NCBI GenBank assembly: GCA_019400425.1
Contig: JAFREE010000029.1
Location: 62,001-126,000 of the forward strand
DNA length: 64,000 nt
Reading direction: 5' to 3'
Source of the DNA: Hymenochaete sp. R1
Lineage: Eukaryota > Basidiomycota > Agaricomycetes > Hymenochaetales > Hymenochaetaceae
Part shown: piece by piece, positions 48,701 through 60,047 of the stretch
Layout of the letters: every line of letters starts with the position of its first letter
How positions within the stretch are numbered: position 1 is the stretch's first letter
Position numbers and translations under genes: made by a program
Notes under the pieces: model-generated
The model's input: only the letters and a program-made list of their open reading frames with translations
The model's database searches: none
Told to the model about the DNA's origin: nothing

Positions 48701-49914
48701 CCGATTCTGACGAGATGGGGATGGAATCTGTATCAGACATTGACATGGACGCCTTCTCGATGTCTCCCGAGCCGGAAGGCGACGACCTCCCAGAGGAAGC
48801 AGTTAAGGAAGGTGTCAGCGACCATGGCCGTCGCCGGTCGATTGTCCGCGAGGATAGTACAGGCGGAGGCCGACAGAGCGAGGAGGTCACGACAGAAGAA
48901 GAGCCTACGGACCCCGTCACGCCCGGCCTCTCGCCCTCGCAAGCGTTCCAGGATCAAATGTCTGGCGGTGCAGGGGCAAGAGCAGTATCTAGCGACTCTG
49001 GAACGCGGCGAAAAGACGTGAACCTCGACGAAGATCTTCTGGGCGATGACGAAGACTGGGTGGATCCCGATCCAAGCATGCCCACACCCCGACCGCATCA
49101 ATATCAACACCATCAACAATTATTATCAGTCCCGAGAGAAGCGCCAAACTATCCCGTCATGTCCGCCATCCCGCTCAGTACGGCGTCGTCGACGTCGACG
49201 AACGCTTCGTATGTGAGCGCATCGAGCTCGTATAGTGCGTTAGAGTGTCATAGTCCTAGCCCCGTACTTGTGGATGCATCGGAGAGTATGTATCGGGACG
49301 GGTCTCCCGGGATCGGGGCGAGTGCAGGTGCAGGTGACGTCCCAGCATCGACATCTACACCTGCTTCTACGTCGAACTCGCCCGAGAACACCTCCCGCCA
49401 AGAAAGAGAGCGTGAGGTCAAGTCCCGCCGTACGCCCTCCTCTCCCGTCTCGAAGATTCGTTCCTCCAAATCCGGGAGCGGCGGCGCGGGCGGGGGCGCC
49501 TCATCGCGTGCAGCAAGGAGAGAGAACGCCTCCACCACCTCTGCAGCTCTGGAGTATGTTCCCTTCCCTGTTGTAGATGACCGGGACCCAGAAGACGAGG
49601 GGTTGATGTTTTCGTCGTCGGACCTGCCTGATCTGAATGGGAACGGACGTCGTAGCGCCAATGGCAACGGCAATCGGAGCGGGAATGACAATGGGCAAGG
49701 GAGTGGGAGTGGGAGACCGCGTACGGAGACGGGGACGAGTGTGAACCGGACGCCGATTGCGAGCGTCGTGACGGCGACTTTGTCGAGGGATTCTTCTTCT
49801 GGCGTGGGTGGGGGAGAAGGGTATAGGGTGCGGAACGTGTTTGGAAGGGACGGAGGGCGGACGCAGAGTGGGGGTGTGAGGGGGATCGTAGCGGCCGATG
49901 TGGATGATTTCTGA
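45763..49914 (+). CDS. ATG4: ATG4 cysteine protease, long form
   Basis: ATG4 trims ATG8 and later releases it from lipid during autophagy. Exons 45763-47227, 47324-47513, 47585-47858, 47960-48568 and 48643-49914 join in phase to 1269 residues, about two to three times the usual length. The C54-peptidase core begins near residue 325 ([10 protein letters not shown] is nearby as [14 protein letters not shown]). The nucleophile is Cys468 in [15 protein letters not shown]; the Asp-His pair is in [10 protein letters not shown]. Other family blocks are [26 protein letters not shown] and [13 protein letters not shown]. An N-terminal extension holds Asn/Asp, Ser and His-rich runs ([17 protein letters not shown]). 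The C-terminal extension of about 400 residues is acidic then Ser/Gly-rich. The protease core looks active. Confidence 0.95.
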
Positions 49915-50779
49915 CGCCATTCCTAGATTGTTGCTGGGTCTGCTTTGGTTTGAGGTGGAAAAGGAAGAGTGGGTGAACGATTGCAGACGGAAAGGGCTGG
50001 CTGGTTCCGGTATTTTCTTCTTAAATCGGCGTCGGTGTATCCTGCTTCATCGCCCTTTGGTCTTGCTTGTACATGTATTCCCCCCTCTGCTCATACTTGT
50101 ACATACCAGCATGTCTGACATGACCATGACGCCTATTTCTCCTTTCTTTTTCCTCTCCGCGAGGGAGAAGGGAGATGTACTCTACTGTAGATGTCCTTCT
50201 CCCTCTCCTAGCACTATTCACAGAGAACCCTTCGTACGCTCTCTTCTTTCAAGGTTATGCAGCTTCTCCAGCACAGCCGTACTGAACCCATTATGACCAT
50301 CGCTGTTACTCTTCTCTTTCCTTTTCGGTCTATTATTTTTTACGATACCCCCTTCAATCCATCTCCGTCCATTCATACATGTACTTTCTCCTTCCTATTT
50401 CTTCGCTTCCCACTCATCGTCCTCATCGTCCGCCAGTTTGGCTCGTCCCTTTGTCTTCTCTTCTCCATTCACCTCCCCACCCTTAGATTCGACGGACAAA
50501 AAGACAGTAGTAGTCAATCGTAAAGATTGCAAGGAGGCAGGAAAGAGGGGTGGACAGTGGTAGAGGACGAAGCAATGAATAGTGTATAGAATGTACAACA
50601 CAATTGAATGCTGGATTAGCAGTCAGTATGAGCGAGAGTGTATATGAACGTACGTATATCGAGGCTCTCATCCGAAAAAAAGGAGGTGTAGGGAATGACA
50701 ATTATTTGCGTTCTCAAGTGGGTATTGTCGAGGAATGGATGAACTGGATATAAATTTAAACACTCTACTACTCACCATC
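49915..50779. other. intergenic, ATG4 3' region to tRNA
   Basis: About 0.9 kb, pyrimidine-rich on the plus strand. It holds the ATG4 3' region and the tRNA 5' flank. No gene was recognised. Confidence 0.4.
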
Positions 50780-50867
50780 GGCCTGATGGTCTAGTCGTAT
50801 GATTCTCGCTTTGGGTTGCCCACCACATTCTTGCGAGAGGTCCGGGGTTCAATTCCCCGTCAGGCCC
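50780..50867 (+). tRNA. tRNA-Pro (anticodon UGG) with 16-base intron
   Basis: The acceptor stem GGCCTGA (50780-50786) pairs with TCAGGCC (50860-50866); 50867 is the discriminator. The anticodon stem CTCGC (50805-50809) pairs with GCGAG (50833-50837). The loop gives anticodon TGG at 50812-50814, followed by G37 and then an intron at 50816-50831, the standard position after base 37. The T arm has GGGGTTCAATTCCCC. Internal A and B boxes are present, with the B box GGTTCAATTCC at 50846-50856. The tRNA reads proline CCA (and wobble) codons. Confidence 0.95.
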
Positions 50868-50872
50868 TTTTT
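50868..50872 (+). terminator. Pol III terminator of the tRNA
   Basis: A run of five T directly after the tRNA 3' end is a typical RNA polymerase III stop signal. Confidence 0.8.
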
Positions 50873-51598
50873 GAACCGTTTTATTTTCTCAAAAAAAAAA
50901 CTCCTGGTCAGCTCGCGACAGCAACTTTCTTCTTTTCTTTTCGCCTCTTATACTAGTACTCATACTGATTTTGGTTTGGGCTTATACCTCCAGCTCGAAT
51001 CAATTCCTACGAGTACCAGGTAGCCAAGTATGCATAACTCGATAACGTTAATTAGCTGTTCTTTAGTATCCTGGGGCTTTGTACGCCCGATCGGTCGATT
51101 TAGCTACCGCTGCGAGAGTCCGTTCGTAATTTAAATCCCGGACCTCTTTCAGTCGTTACACCAGTCCCGATCTTCCAAAAAAGAAGTGCTAGCAATAGAA
51201 GTAGACCATTGAATTACTGTAACTACGATCCCAGTCATCCAATCCGAGTACACACCATAACGGACTCGAAGAGTGAGGACAGATAAACTTCCAAGAAAAT
51301 AGAAAATGGTCAAGGCATGACCGCGAAGCGAAAAGATGAAGAAAAAGTGACGGTATGCTATTGGGAAAAGAAGATTCGAAGTACATTAAAAGAATACAAA
51401 TGAAGTATAGACGAACTTGAAAACTCGTAACCAAACCGTTGGATCATGAGGAACCTCGTGATGGAGAAGGAAGAAGAAAAAGACAAGGCATTTTCGGAGT
51501 CGTAGCAGAAAAAGAAGGGAAGGGAGTAGCGAAAGGGAGGAAAGAATCTGGTCGCGCAATGATATCCCGAATACGGTTTTCCGAGACAGTCAGTCCAC
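50873..51598. other. intergenic
   Basis: About 0.7 kb between the tRNA and the ATO stop codon. It holds the 3' region of ATO. No gene was seen. Confidence 0.4.
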
Positions 51599-52972
51599 TT
51601 ACTCGCGTTTGGGCTGAGGAATAGGGAAGAGTGGAGCGGAGAAGAACGAGGATTCGCGCGAGAACATGTTGGCGGCACCACAGTAGTACGCAACAAAGGC
51701 AGTGATGATGCCCAAAGCTCCTCCGGCAGTGATAATCTTGGTGTTGACGACGAAATGGCCAATCATAAGAAGCATGAAGGTCAATGTCAGGAAGAAAAAG
51801 AGGACGATAAGGCCAGCATTGGAGCGCAATGCGGCGAGACTAGGAGATAATGCGTTCCGATCAGTTGGATGAATGGAATGATATGCTAGAAAGGAAAACT
51901 CACAGCATAATGAACGTGAAGATAAACCAAACAGCGAGGTAGAATCCGACGGCATGCTCGAGCTCTGTTTCGCTTGCATAGGCCTCAAGGATACCAGAAC
52001 CAGGAATGTAGATCGTCGCAAATGAGAGCCAGAATCCACCATAAGATGAGAACGCTATTGACAGAAAAAAATCGAATCAATACAATTTCTTTCATATTCC
52101 AAGTCCAAGTGTTGGGATTCGAGTTTGAAAAATGAAAGAGAATTGAGACAAAGGGACCGTCCAAAAGCGGTAAGCCGGGCCGATCACACGCGCGGCTTCA
52201 TCGCGGTCACGCGCGTGTCCGAGGTGCTCAGCTGGTGTCTCATCCTCCATCTGCCGAGACTAATGCCAAAGACTCCTTACAAGTTCCGCTAACCAAGCAA
52301 GCGCCGATACATGTGGATGGAGAAGAAACGAATGATGTGAAAGAAGGGAAAAACGCTTACCAGTTGCACCAAGGGTGTTGCCGGCCGCGAACTCCCACAT
52401 ACCGGCGAGAAGTTGGCATAGACCGCCGACGAAGAGGGCCATACCGACGACGACGTTGGGAGTCGTCACGCCTCGTGCAGATACGTTGACGAGCGAGAGG
52501 ATGAGCGTTGTAGATGCGAAAGATAGCAGACCGCTGAGAACGGACGAACGGACGGAGAATCCCAAAAATAAAGTTGCGAGAATCGATCGGTGGCACAAAC
52601 CAAGCGCGTCATTCATTCATTTCATCGTTCACAATTTTGAAACGTATCCGATTCCGATTGAATTTAGCGACCACCATCATCATGCGAGCAATCGACCCAT
52701 CAGCGAACAACGTCCTTATCGATTTCATATTTTGGAACGAGCACAAACACTCACAGGGGTGCTGGGTTAGCGAACTTGCGGAGTCCGGGGACGCCTCCCT
52801 GGTAGAGTTGCTGCTGAGCGCCGGAGGCACCGAGGGTGTACGGGTACGCGCCACCTGGGTCTGCACCGACGGGGAACTGGCCATTGTGAGTTGCTTGCCC
52901 GTGCACGTTGGTGAGAGTGTTGCCTGCGGAAGTCATGCCACCGCCGTTAGCGTTCTTCTCTATGTCTGCCAT
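51599..52972 (-). CDS. GPR1/FUN34/YaaH family acetate transporter (ATO)
   Basis: AceTr/ATO proteins are six-span plasma-membrane channels or transporters for acetate and other small organic anions, often induced by non-fermentable carbon. The start at 52972 gives a hydrophilic N-terminus ending in LRKFANPAPL. The junction of exon 1 and 2 rebuilds the family signature NPAPLGLLSFASTTLILSL. Exon 2 continues VVVGMALFVGGLCQLLAGMW then EFAAGNTLGATG. Exon 3 gives FSSYGGFWLSFATIYIPGSG and GILEAYASETELEHAVGFYL. Exon 4 gives LIVLFFFLTLTFMLLMIG and ITAGGALGIITAFVAYYCG and stops at 51599-51601. Length is normal for the family and no key block is missing. Confidence 0.94.
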
Positions 52973-55900
52973 TGCTCGAGATTGTGTTGTGTGGAGGGTG
53001 TGGGTGGGAGTTGTGGGGGATACTTAAGCAAGAAAAAGAGGAGGAGCAACGGTGGAGAGGGGAAGAGTGGCACACGGAGGAAGGAGGGAGAGAGGATAGG
53101 AGGAGGAGGAATGCAGATGACTGGGACTTGGTCTTATATCGAATTTAAAAGGGAAGGGATTGTGCTAAGCTCAAAGCTGGAGGTGAAGTCTGGGGTCATC
53201 TCCGGTTTCGGGTTAGCCTGGGCCGCCGTCCCTCCGAGTCCCTCTGGATAATTTCCTTTGCCGAACTGTTCTCTCGACGCTTTTTTTCTCTTAGCCTTGT
53301 TTGTGTTCATTCACTCTTGACTATCGTGCCTTGCTCCTTCCCCACATTTCCCCGCACCCGTACTTTATCAACCGTCATTACCCGGTCCAAAGTCTCATTT
53401 CCTCCCCTTTTCACTGATACTGATCATGATCAGTCTTGTATTAGTAGTACTACACTACTGAACGTACGTGAGTCGCTTTCATTTCATCACTTATTATTAC
53501 CACTGATCTTTCAGAGTCCGCGATCCGGTCAATCCACGGACTTTCGCGCCCGGCTTCGCTTGTGCCGCCTAAAACGCATTCGGTTTCGATTTCCAACACA
53601 TTTTCCAACTGAATAGAGGAAGACTTTCGCTTAAGAAATGACTTCATTCTTTCGGTCTGTCCCCGTCTTCCCGCACCTTCACATTCCAACCTTCGTCTCT
53701 TCGTTCGCTTTCAAGTCGAAACTCTGCTTTCCTTATTCAGGACACTTTGCATTCCACCAATCGACACGCATGATCAAATCTCCTTTCTTATTATTTTCTT
53801 CAGGCTGGAACGGATCATTGTCAAGGATCAAAAACATTCTCGGTCAAAGGTCACGGATAGAGTAAAAGAACATGTCTCGGATTCGTTTTTCCTGTTCGGA
53901 TGTGCGATGTGTGAGGGCGCGTCCTTCCGCGTCCCGCCCCCGCCTTGCAAATCCCCAACCTCTCCTTGATCATTCCCCTATCACTCCTATCAACTCGAAA
54001 CCTTTGAATTGACAAGGGGTAAATCCATCAGGGAACCCCGCCGGGGGTGGCTGAGCATGGGGAGCGGACCTCTTCTCCTTTCCAGTGTACACGTGTACAC
54101 CCACTGTGCCCCCGTCGGATCAAAATCGTACCTCGACGACGATGGGATTGTGCACCAGCGCTTCGAAATGCTCGAGCTTGATTCCCCACTTTCCTCCAAA
54201 GGCGAAGTGGGGTTTGCGGGACTGCGATGACTGATACCTTATCATTCATTATTTGAAACCAAGGCCAAGGGGGCATGCACCATGACCAGGATCGATGCAG
54301 AGTCTCTAGAACGGAGAGCGGAAGAATAGGGAAAGGACGGCATCACGTCACATCTTCCTGATCTTGTCCTCGAGTTTATTCTGTACCTGTAAACTCGTTC
54401 CAGACATCGCGCATGACTGATACCTTGAGTCAATGGCTTGGGTCGGCCCTCGTCAAGAGAAAGAAGTTGAGCTGAGGTTGGAGAACCAAGTTTGAAAGAA
54501 AGGTCAACGATACCCTTTTTCTTGCGAGTTGTTTCATTTGTCTCAGTCCTGTGAGTAAACTCCTGTTGCGACTTTTCGTCCCTTTCGTTCCGTTGTGTAG
54601 TGTTCCGTAAAGAAAGGTACTAAACGACGGGGAATGTACCATGTTATACGTACGGAATGCCGAGCGGGGAACAGCGTAGCGTAGGATGACATCTACTGTA
54701 AGTCGAAAGCTTTAAGCAGTACTGCGCTTTCGCGTCAGTGGATATGGAAGAATGATCATACTCAAGTCTCATAACAATGCTTCTGGAGTGCAGCATCCTT
54801 GTTATGAAAGACTGATAAGCATTCGTTAACCACCACCCACCACCTAAAGGACCAACGGAACCGAACCGATGTTCGATGTGATTCGTCGCTTGGGTGCCCA
54901 TACCCCCAATCCATTCCGATTCTTCACGACGCACGCGAGAACAGAATAGGAGAAGGTAAGGCGAACTCAGAAAGGTTCAGGAAAATTCCAAGACAAGCCC
55001 AGACGCGCAAGAAACAGGAGAAATCATCGCTTGCTAATGTGTCTGAGATTATTGTCTAATCTCTCTGACTTTCCCCAATCCCCCACTAATACAGTTGATG
55101 ATCTGCTGACCCTCGTCCACCACTCACCGACGCGATCGTTATCTCGAGCTGTCCTTTTTAAGATTGAGTTGCAGGTGCAGGTACTCACTCACAAGGACGT
55201 GGGTCCGTGGACAAGAGAAACGGGAGCGGGTGGACGTCCGACTGTAATGGACATCGGACGGGCGGACGGACGAGCGAGTATAGACTTTTGAGCTGCGTTT
55301 GTGTTCAGAGTTTAGTCAACTTATAGGTAGGGATCGATATGATACGACTGGCTGTTTGAGAAGGGCGTTGGAAGGGAGAGACGGACTCGGACTCGGATAG
55401 CGAACGAAGGGAAAAAGCCAGTGGCCGCGTCGCCCCGAGTGTGGGTCCTTCCTGTACTTGTACAGCCAAACTTGTCCAGCAAAACTCGGAGTACACCGAC
55501 ATCAGATATTCAACATTCTTAAAACTACTATTAATCATCACGTCCAAACGTGTAAGAGAAAGTAGCAAAAAAGGACGAAACGGAGTAACTCGCAACATAT
55601 TTACGGTCCCCATGATTCATGAAAATGTAAAGATACTGCCATACCCCCAACCCTCAGCCACCGGAGCACAATCACATTGGCAGCGCGTCACCGACACTTC
55701 TTTTCTTCAATAGCAATTAGTCTTCAAACTGCCCTACCTTCTCTGCGCAGCCACATGTACTTCTCGAAGCACAGAAGCAGAAGCGCTGACAAACGCCAGT
55801 GGCACTGGACGTTAGACACGGGATCCTGCGGGATCCATAGTAAATAAGAGGACCTCCGTTCCTTAAATCCGCATCTTGACACTGGACACAAGTTGTATTG

Positions 55901-56414
55901 CGCGACGGTTTCCGGGCCGTGGGAAGAGAGGCGCTGTCAATAAAATTGGGTATAACACTCGTACTAGCTAGTGTGGTGTTGGAGTCGGAACTGGGGACAT
56001 TGACATGTATATTAATATTGAATTGGCGCATTTTTTTTTTCGTACGCATCATTCTCGACGCCACGCTGCGGGGAAACTCTTTGGGAAAGAATGAGTGTGT
56101 TTAGCTGATCTTGCAAAATTCCAGCACTAACGTTGACATTGCTAGGACACTAGGAAGGGAATCGTTTTCAGCCCCATACGAGAGTCGAAGTTTGAGTTCA
56201 GATAGCGATACGGGAAATCTTTGGTTGTGATGTAGGATAGTGATAAGTTTATGTATGTAGGAAGACGATCGAAAACGGACTGTGTGATAAAATACGGGGC
56301 TGTTGCATCCATTGAGCAAAATTGAGAAGGAAGATAATGGATGGTAAGATAAGCGCCTGTCTGTGGTCCGCACACGCCAGCATGTATGTATGGACACCCT
56401 ACCCCTAACTCAGA
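52973..56414. other. 3.4 kb gap, ATO promoter and no recognisable gene
   Basis: The ATO-proximal part should hold its promoter. A CCCCGCCGGGGG-type palindrome sits at about 54038-54049. Frames at 53317-53616, 53638-53865 and 55717-56064 (minus) are open, but their composition is not protein-like or not family-like. A short transcript cannot be excluded. Confidence 0.4.
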
Positions 56415-57725
56415 TTAGACACCTGCGTCCACCATTTTCGCTTTCCCTTTTCCCTTTGAATCTTTACCAGCACCTCCAGCCGTCCCAGCTTCCTCTTCCT
56501 CGTCGTCTCTTTCCTGGAGCCCAATTATCCCAGACTCACCCATCCCCCCACTCGCCACTATACTCTCCCTCGTGCGTTTCATTGCATCTTCCATGTGTTG
56601 ATCCAGAACGAACTGAACCGTCTCGGAGAGAGAGATTGCGATACTCGCAAGATGGTGTCGCTTAGCCAAAACTGAGAAGAGGGAAGATAGCCTCCCTTTG
56701 GAGATTAGAGGTTTTACTTTTTTGAGCTCGACTTTTCGTGCTTTACGGTCAAATTGGAATTCTGCGGAGGGTGAAATTGGTCAGTATTATGATTTTTCTT
56801 TAAAAAATCAGTGAGAATGGAGCATTAGGGATGAGACTGAACAGCGTTGTTCTGAGTGCTTTAAATAACAGGAAAGAAAAGAAAGCCGGATGAAAATGGT
56901 TTAAAAATCTTTCTGAAAAGAAGCCGTCGTTTTGTCGAAGAAGGGAGTTTCTGCGCTCACCGACTAGTATAGCCTCCCTGTCTCCTTCATCAATGACCTC
57001 TCTCTTTTCCTCCGATTCCGTCATGTACAAGCCAACTACGACATCCTTACCCTTCAGGGCTATTTGCAACGTAGGACCGGACCACAAACCGAAGGAGAGG
57101 GGAGAAAACTTTTAGAAGAGCTCTATATTACGATATTATGGGTTCGGATGACGTACCTTCGACGTGGTCTGAAAACCATTTAGGAAACTCGATCCGGTTG
57201 TAACCCGCTTCGAGCCCGGGGAAAATCTGCGGCGCTTCCATGAGGTCTGGAATTAGATTGGGAAGGAATCATCGTTAGCGAATCCAAACGTGTTTAGCAC
57301 CTGAAGCACTGGCAAGTCACCAATACTTTCATAGGTCACAATCAAACGATGAGAAACTTACCTCGGATCTTTAATGAATTTTTATACTCTTCAGATTTAT
57401 AGTAGTCATCGAGTAGCTGTGAATTGTTTCTCTTCTTCTCTCCACCTTTCCCGACTCTCCTTAGCATTTCACTGGGAAGTCTCTTTTTGTCTCGGCTCTT
57501 CCCGTCGCCCTTGTGGCCATCACCTTCCCCAGGTTCCCCGCCTTTCGTGCCTTTGTCGTGTTTACTGTGAGACTCCCCGACCCCACTTTCCCCACTACCC
57601 CTGCTTCCCTTGGACATTCGCTGAAACATCGAAGCGAATGACGGGCGACTTAGTATCGGGGAACGCCTCGAGGATTTGGACTGCGAATCTTGTTCATGGC
57701 GTTCGCCACGCCTGTTCTGGGACAT
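56415..57725 (-). CDS. protein of unknown function with basic low-complexity N-terminus
   Basis: The ATG at 57725 begins a Lys/Ser/Gly-rich region of about 100 residues, then LLDDYYKSEEYKNSLKIR. An intron (GTAAGT) leads to DLMEAPQIFPGLEAGYNRIE and FPKWFSDH. Later exons give GPTLQIALKGKDVVVGLYM and EVIDEGDREAILVG, then PLISKGRLSSLFSVLAKRH and IAISLSETVQFVLDQHMEDA, ending at 56415. The charge pattern and ordered blocks look like a real conserved protein. The junction near 57150-57110 is not resolved: the obvious GTACGT donor gives the wrong phase, while a weaker GTCGAA donor fits. I cannot assign a family. Confidence 0.65.
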
Positions 57726-58126
57726 TATCGCGTATCGCCGATATGAAGTCAAGCGTTAGGATAGGATGATGAAAGAAGGAGAACGAAGGTGTGGCACATG
57801 AACTCGTATCAGCGCTTACCTATATAGAATACATGCACCCGACTTTGCTTGTGTGGCGAGATGGTGCAATTGATTCTGTTTATGCGCGGGGCGATGTAGC
57901 ATTGGTGTGGCGAGGGTCAAGCATATCAGGTCAGGCTATAGACAGCCGAAGCGGCGACGTAGAGAAGCGTAGATTCAACCTTTGAAGTGAGAATCAGACG
58001 TCTTGGGCCCGGGCCTTTCACTTCAATCACCAACACAGACGGCGAGCACTTTCAATCAGTAAAACAACTTTGAAGCAGGGCCTCATCCAACAGATTATCA
58101 TATTTGATTAGATAAGTAGTAAAAGC
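57726..58126. other. intergenic
   Basis: About 0.4 kb between two minus-strand genes: promoter of the unknown gene and 3' region of TRS33. No gene was seen. Confidence 0.4.
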
Positions 58127-59300
58127 CTAGCCCCTTGGAAGCTTGACCTGGAAAGTACCTGTACACAGAAGGTACTTAGCGCGTGTGTAAAGCATCATTA
58201 CGAGTGGGACAAGAGAACATACATTGTGGTAGTTGCGTGAGCTCGGGATTAACTGTGGCGGGGAACCCCATCCGAGCAAGAGCTCCTCTAATAATTCCGG
58301 CTGGCATCGCGACATACTGGGAAAATGCCAATTACAACGCGGTGGGAGACCAGTTGCCGTGCGATGCGGACCATTTTCCATTAATTTAGCTTGGTATCTA
58401 AAATGCCTTTTTTGAAAGAAGAGCGACTCACAGTCCTAGCTCGGCGAACGGCACCTGCGTGTCCGTCATACGAAGATATGCGTGTCAAGGGCTTGAATTG
58501 GTTGTCTTGGAGGACATAGACGCCCTATAAATGGATTCCATTAATTCGAATACACACTAGTGAAGTAAATGGACAGGAAAAGGCGGACGTACGCGATGAT
58601 TTGTCCGAAGATTGTCGACCTGTTTGTCCCAGCATGCAGACCAGACGTCCTTGCATACGAACTTGACAGCATCGAGCGTGTCTGAAAATCGTGGACGCTC
58701 GCGACACAGTCTATAATTATTGCCAATACGCCATGAAAAAGAAGAGGACATTCAGAATGTTTCCCCGTTGACATAATGCAGATAAATTATCGCGACGCAC
58801 CGTTCAGCGATGTTTCCTCCGATATGGACACCGATCGCTTCAAGCCGTAGCCTAAGGTCCTGCTCTCCCTCATCCACCTCCGCTTCCGCACCCGCTGGGT
58901 TTCCAACTCCTAATAACGACAGATTTCCTGTCGACGAAGAAACCCGCGTCCTCCCATCACCACCAGCACTCCCAATGGACTCACGCCCATCCTTCCGCTT
59001 CTCCTTCTCTCTACTTTTATCTTGAGTCTGCGAAACAGGCGCGAGTTCCAACCCAACTTCCCTTGCCTCCCTCTCGATTCTCTTTATTCTTTCCAGGGCA
59101 TGCGCCGCGCTTTCTCGTAAAGTGCCAACCATTTCAATGAGAAGGTAGTCGAGCGCCGCGGCATCTGCGAGGTGGATGGGAGGGTCAGAAAGGCTGGTGA
59201 GTGACGGTGTTATCAATGAACTGGAGGACGCCGCTGCTCCCGCTACGGTCGAATTTGGTATTGAGGATGGATAGGTGAAGGAGGGCGGGTGGAGGGACAT
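58127..59300 (-). CDS. TRS33: TRAPP subunit TRS33 / TRAPPC6
   Basis: TRS33 (TRAPPC6) is a Bet3-fold subunit of the TRAPP tethering and Rab-exchange complexes at the Golgi. From the ATG at 59300 the first exon gives ALDYLLIEMVGTLRESAAHA then LERIKRIE, a disordered insert, and LRLRLEAIGVHIGGNIAER. Next come RPRFSDTLDAVKFVCKDVWS with KQVDNLRTNHR, then GVYVLQDNQFKPLTRIS, then AMPAGIIRGALARMGFPATV and QLPQCTFQVKLPRG, stopping at 58127-58129. All family blocks occur in order and the splices rebuild them in phase. The insert of about 70 residues and an N-terminal Ser/Ala-rich extension make it longer than the yeast and animal proteins. Confidence 0.93.
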
Positions 59301-60047
59301 GGTGGTCTGAAGCTGGGAACGTGGGATACAGAACCCGCCGAATGGTCATTGATCTTCTCGTCCTTCTTCAATGTGCACATTCCTGAGTTTAACGGCCCTC
59401 ACACCCTGCCCATACCATACTTGTCTAAAAGAAGAATATGAATAAATGCTCTGCATTATTCGATTACAAGTTTCACGCTTTGTGCATCTGTTATACCATG
59501 ACTCCGCCGTATCCGCTATTCTCCAGCTTACTACGTATCTGCAAGAACCTTTATGTTTGCATGCGTCATCGACTGCTGCTTGATGATCCATGGCCTTTTG
59601 GAAGCTCTCAATAGAGACATTTGTTCAAGCCTGAGGCAAGTAATGTTCGAGAACACGTTGAAATCATTTCTCGCTGAACGCTCTTCCTCCAGCACAGAAC
59701 TTATGGAGTTTCTCCATCGTTTGTCCCTAGCCTGAAGCCATTGCGTACCAAAGTAATGTAATCATTTATGTCAGCAAGCAATTCGCAAAGCCGCAAAGCA
59801 AGGTAAGTTCTCTGTCTATATATCACCCTGCTACACTCATATTCCTCCTATTCACAGTGTACTATCCCTCTGCTAGGAAAGAATTGACCTTATCAGTCGA
59901 CTGGAAAGTTGTGCGCAGTGAACTTATTGAGAAGACCTCGCTACCCTTCAGCACCCCCTCTCTGTGACAACACTCATTCCATTGCTATCTGGACTTATAG
60001 AGCATCTGCGGCCAGACTCTCCTTCTCATCTCCAGCATCGACCCTTG
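59301..60047. other. divergent upstream region, possible 5' exons
   Basis: About 0.75 kb between TRS33 and the next plus-strand gene. A candidate first exon starts with the ATG at 59771 (MSASNSQSRKAR) before a GTAAGT donor, but its phase does not join cleanly to the later frame. Confidence 0.35.

Noticed and set aside
53638..53865. 75-codon reading frame (start MTSFFRSVPVFPHLHIP)
   Set aside because: Phe/Ser-rich content reflects pyrimidine-rich DNA; no splice or family support.
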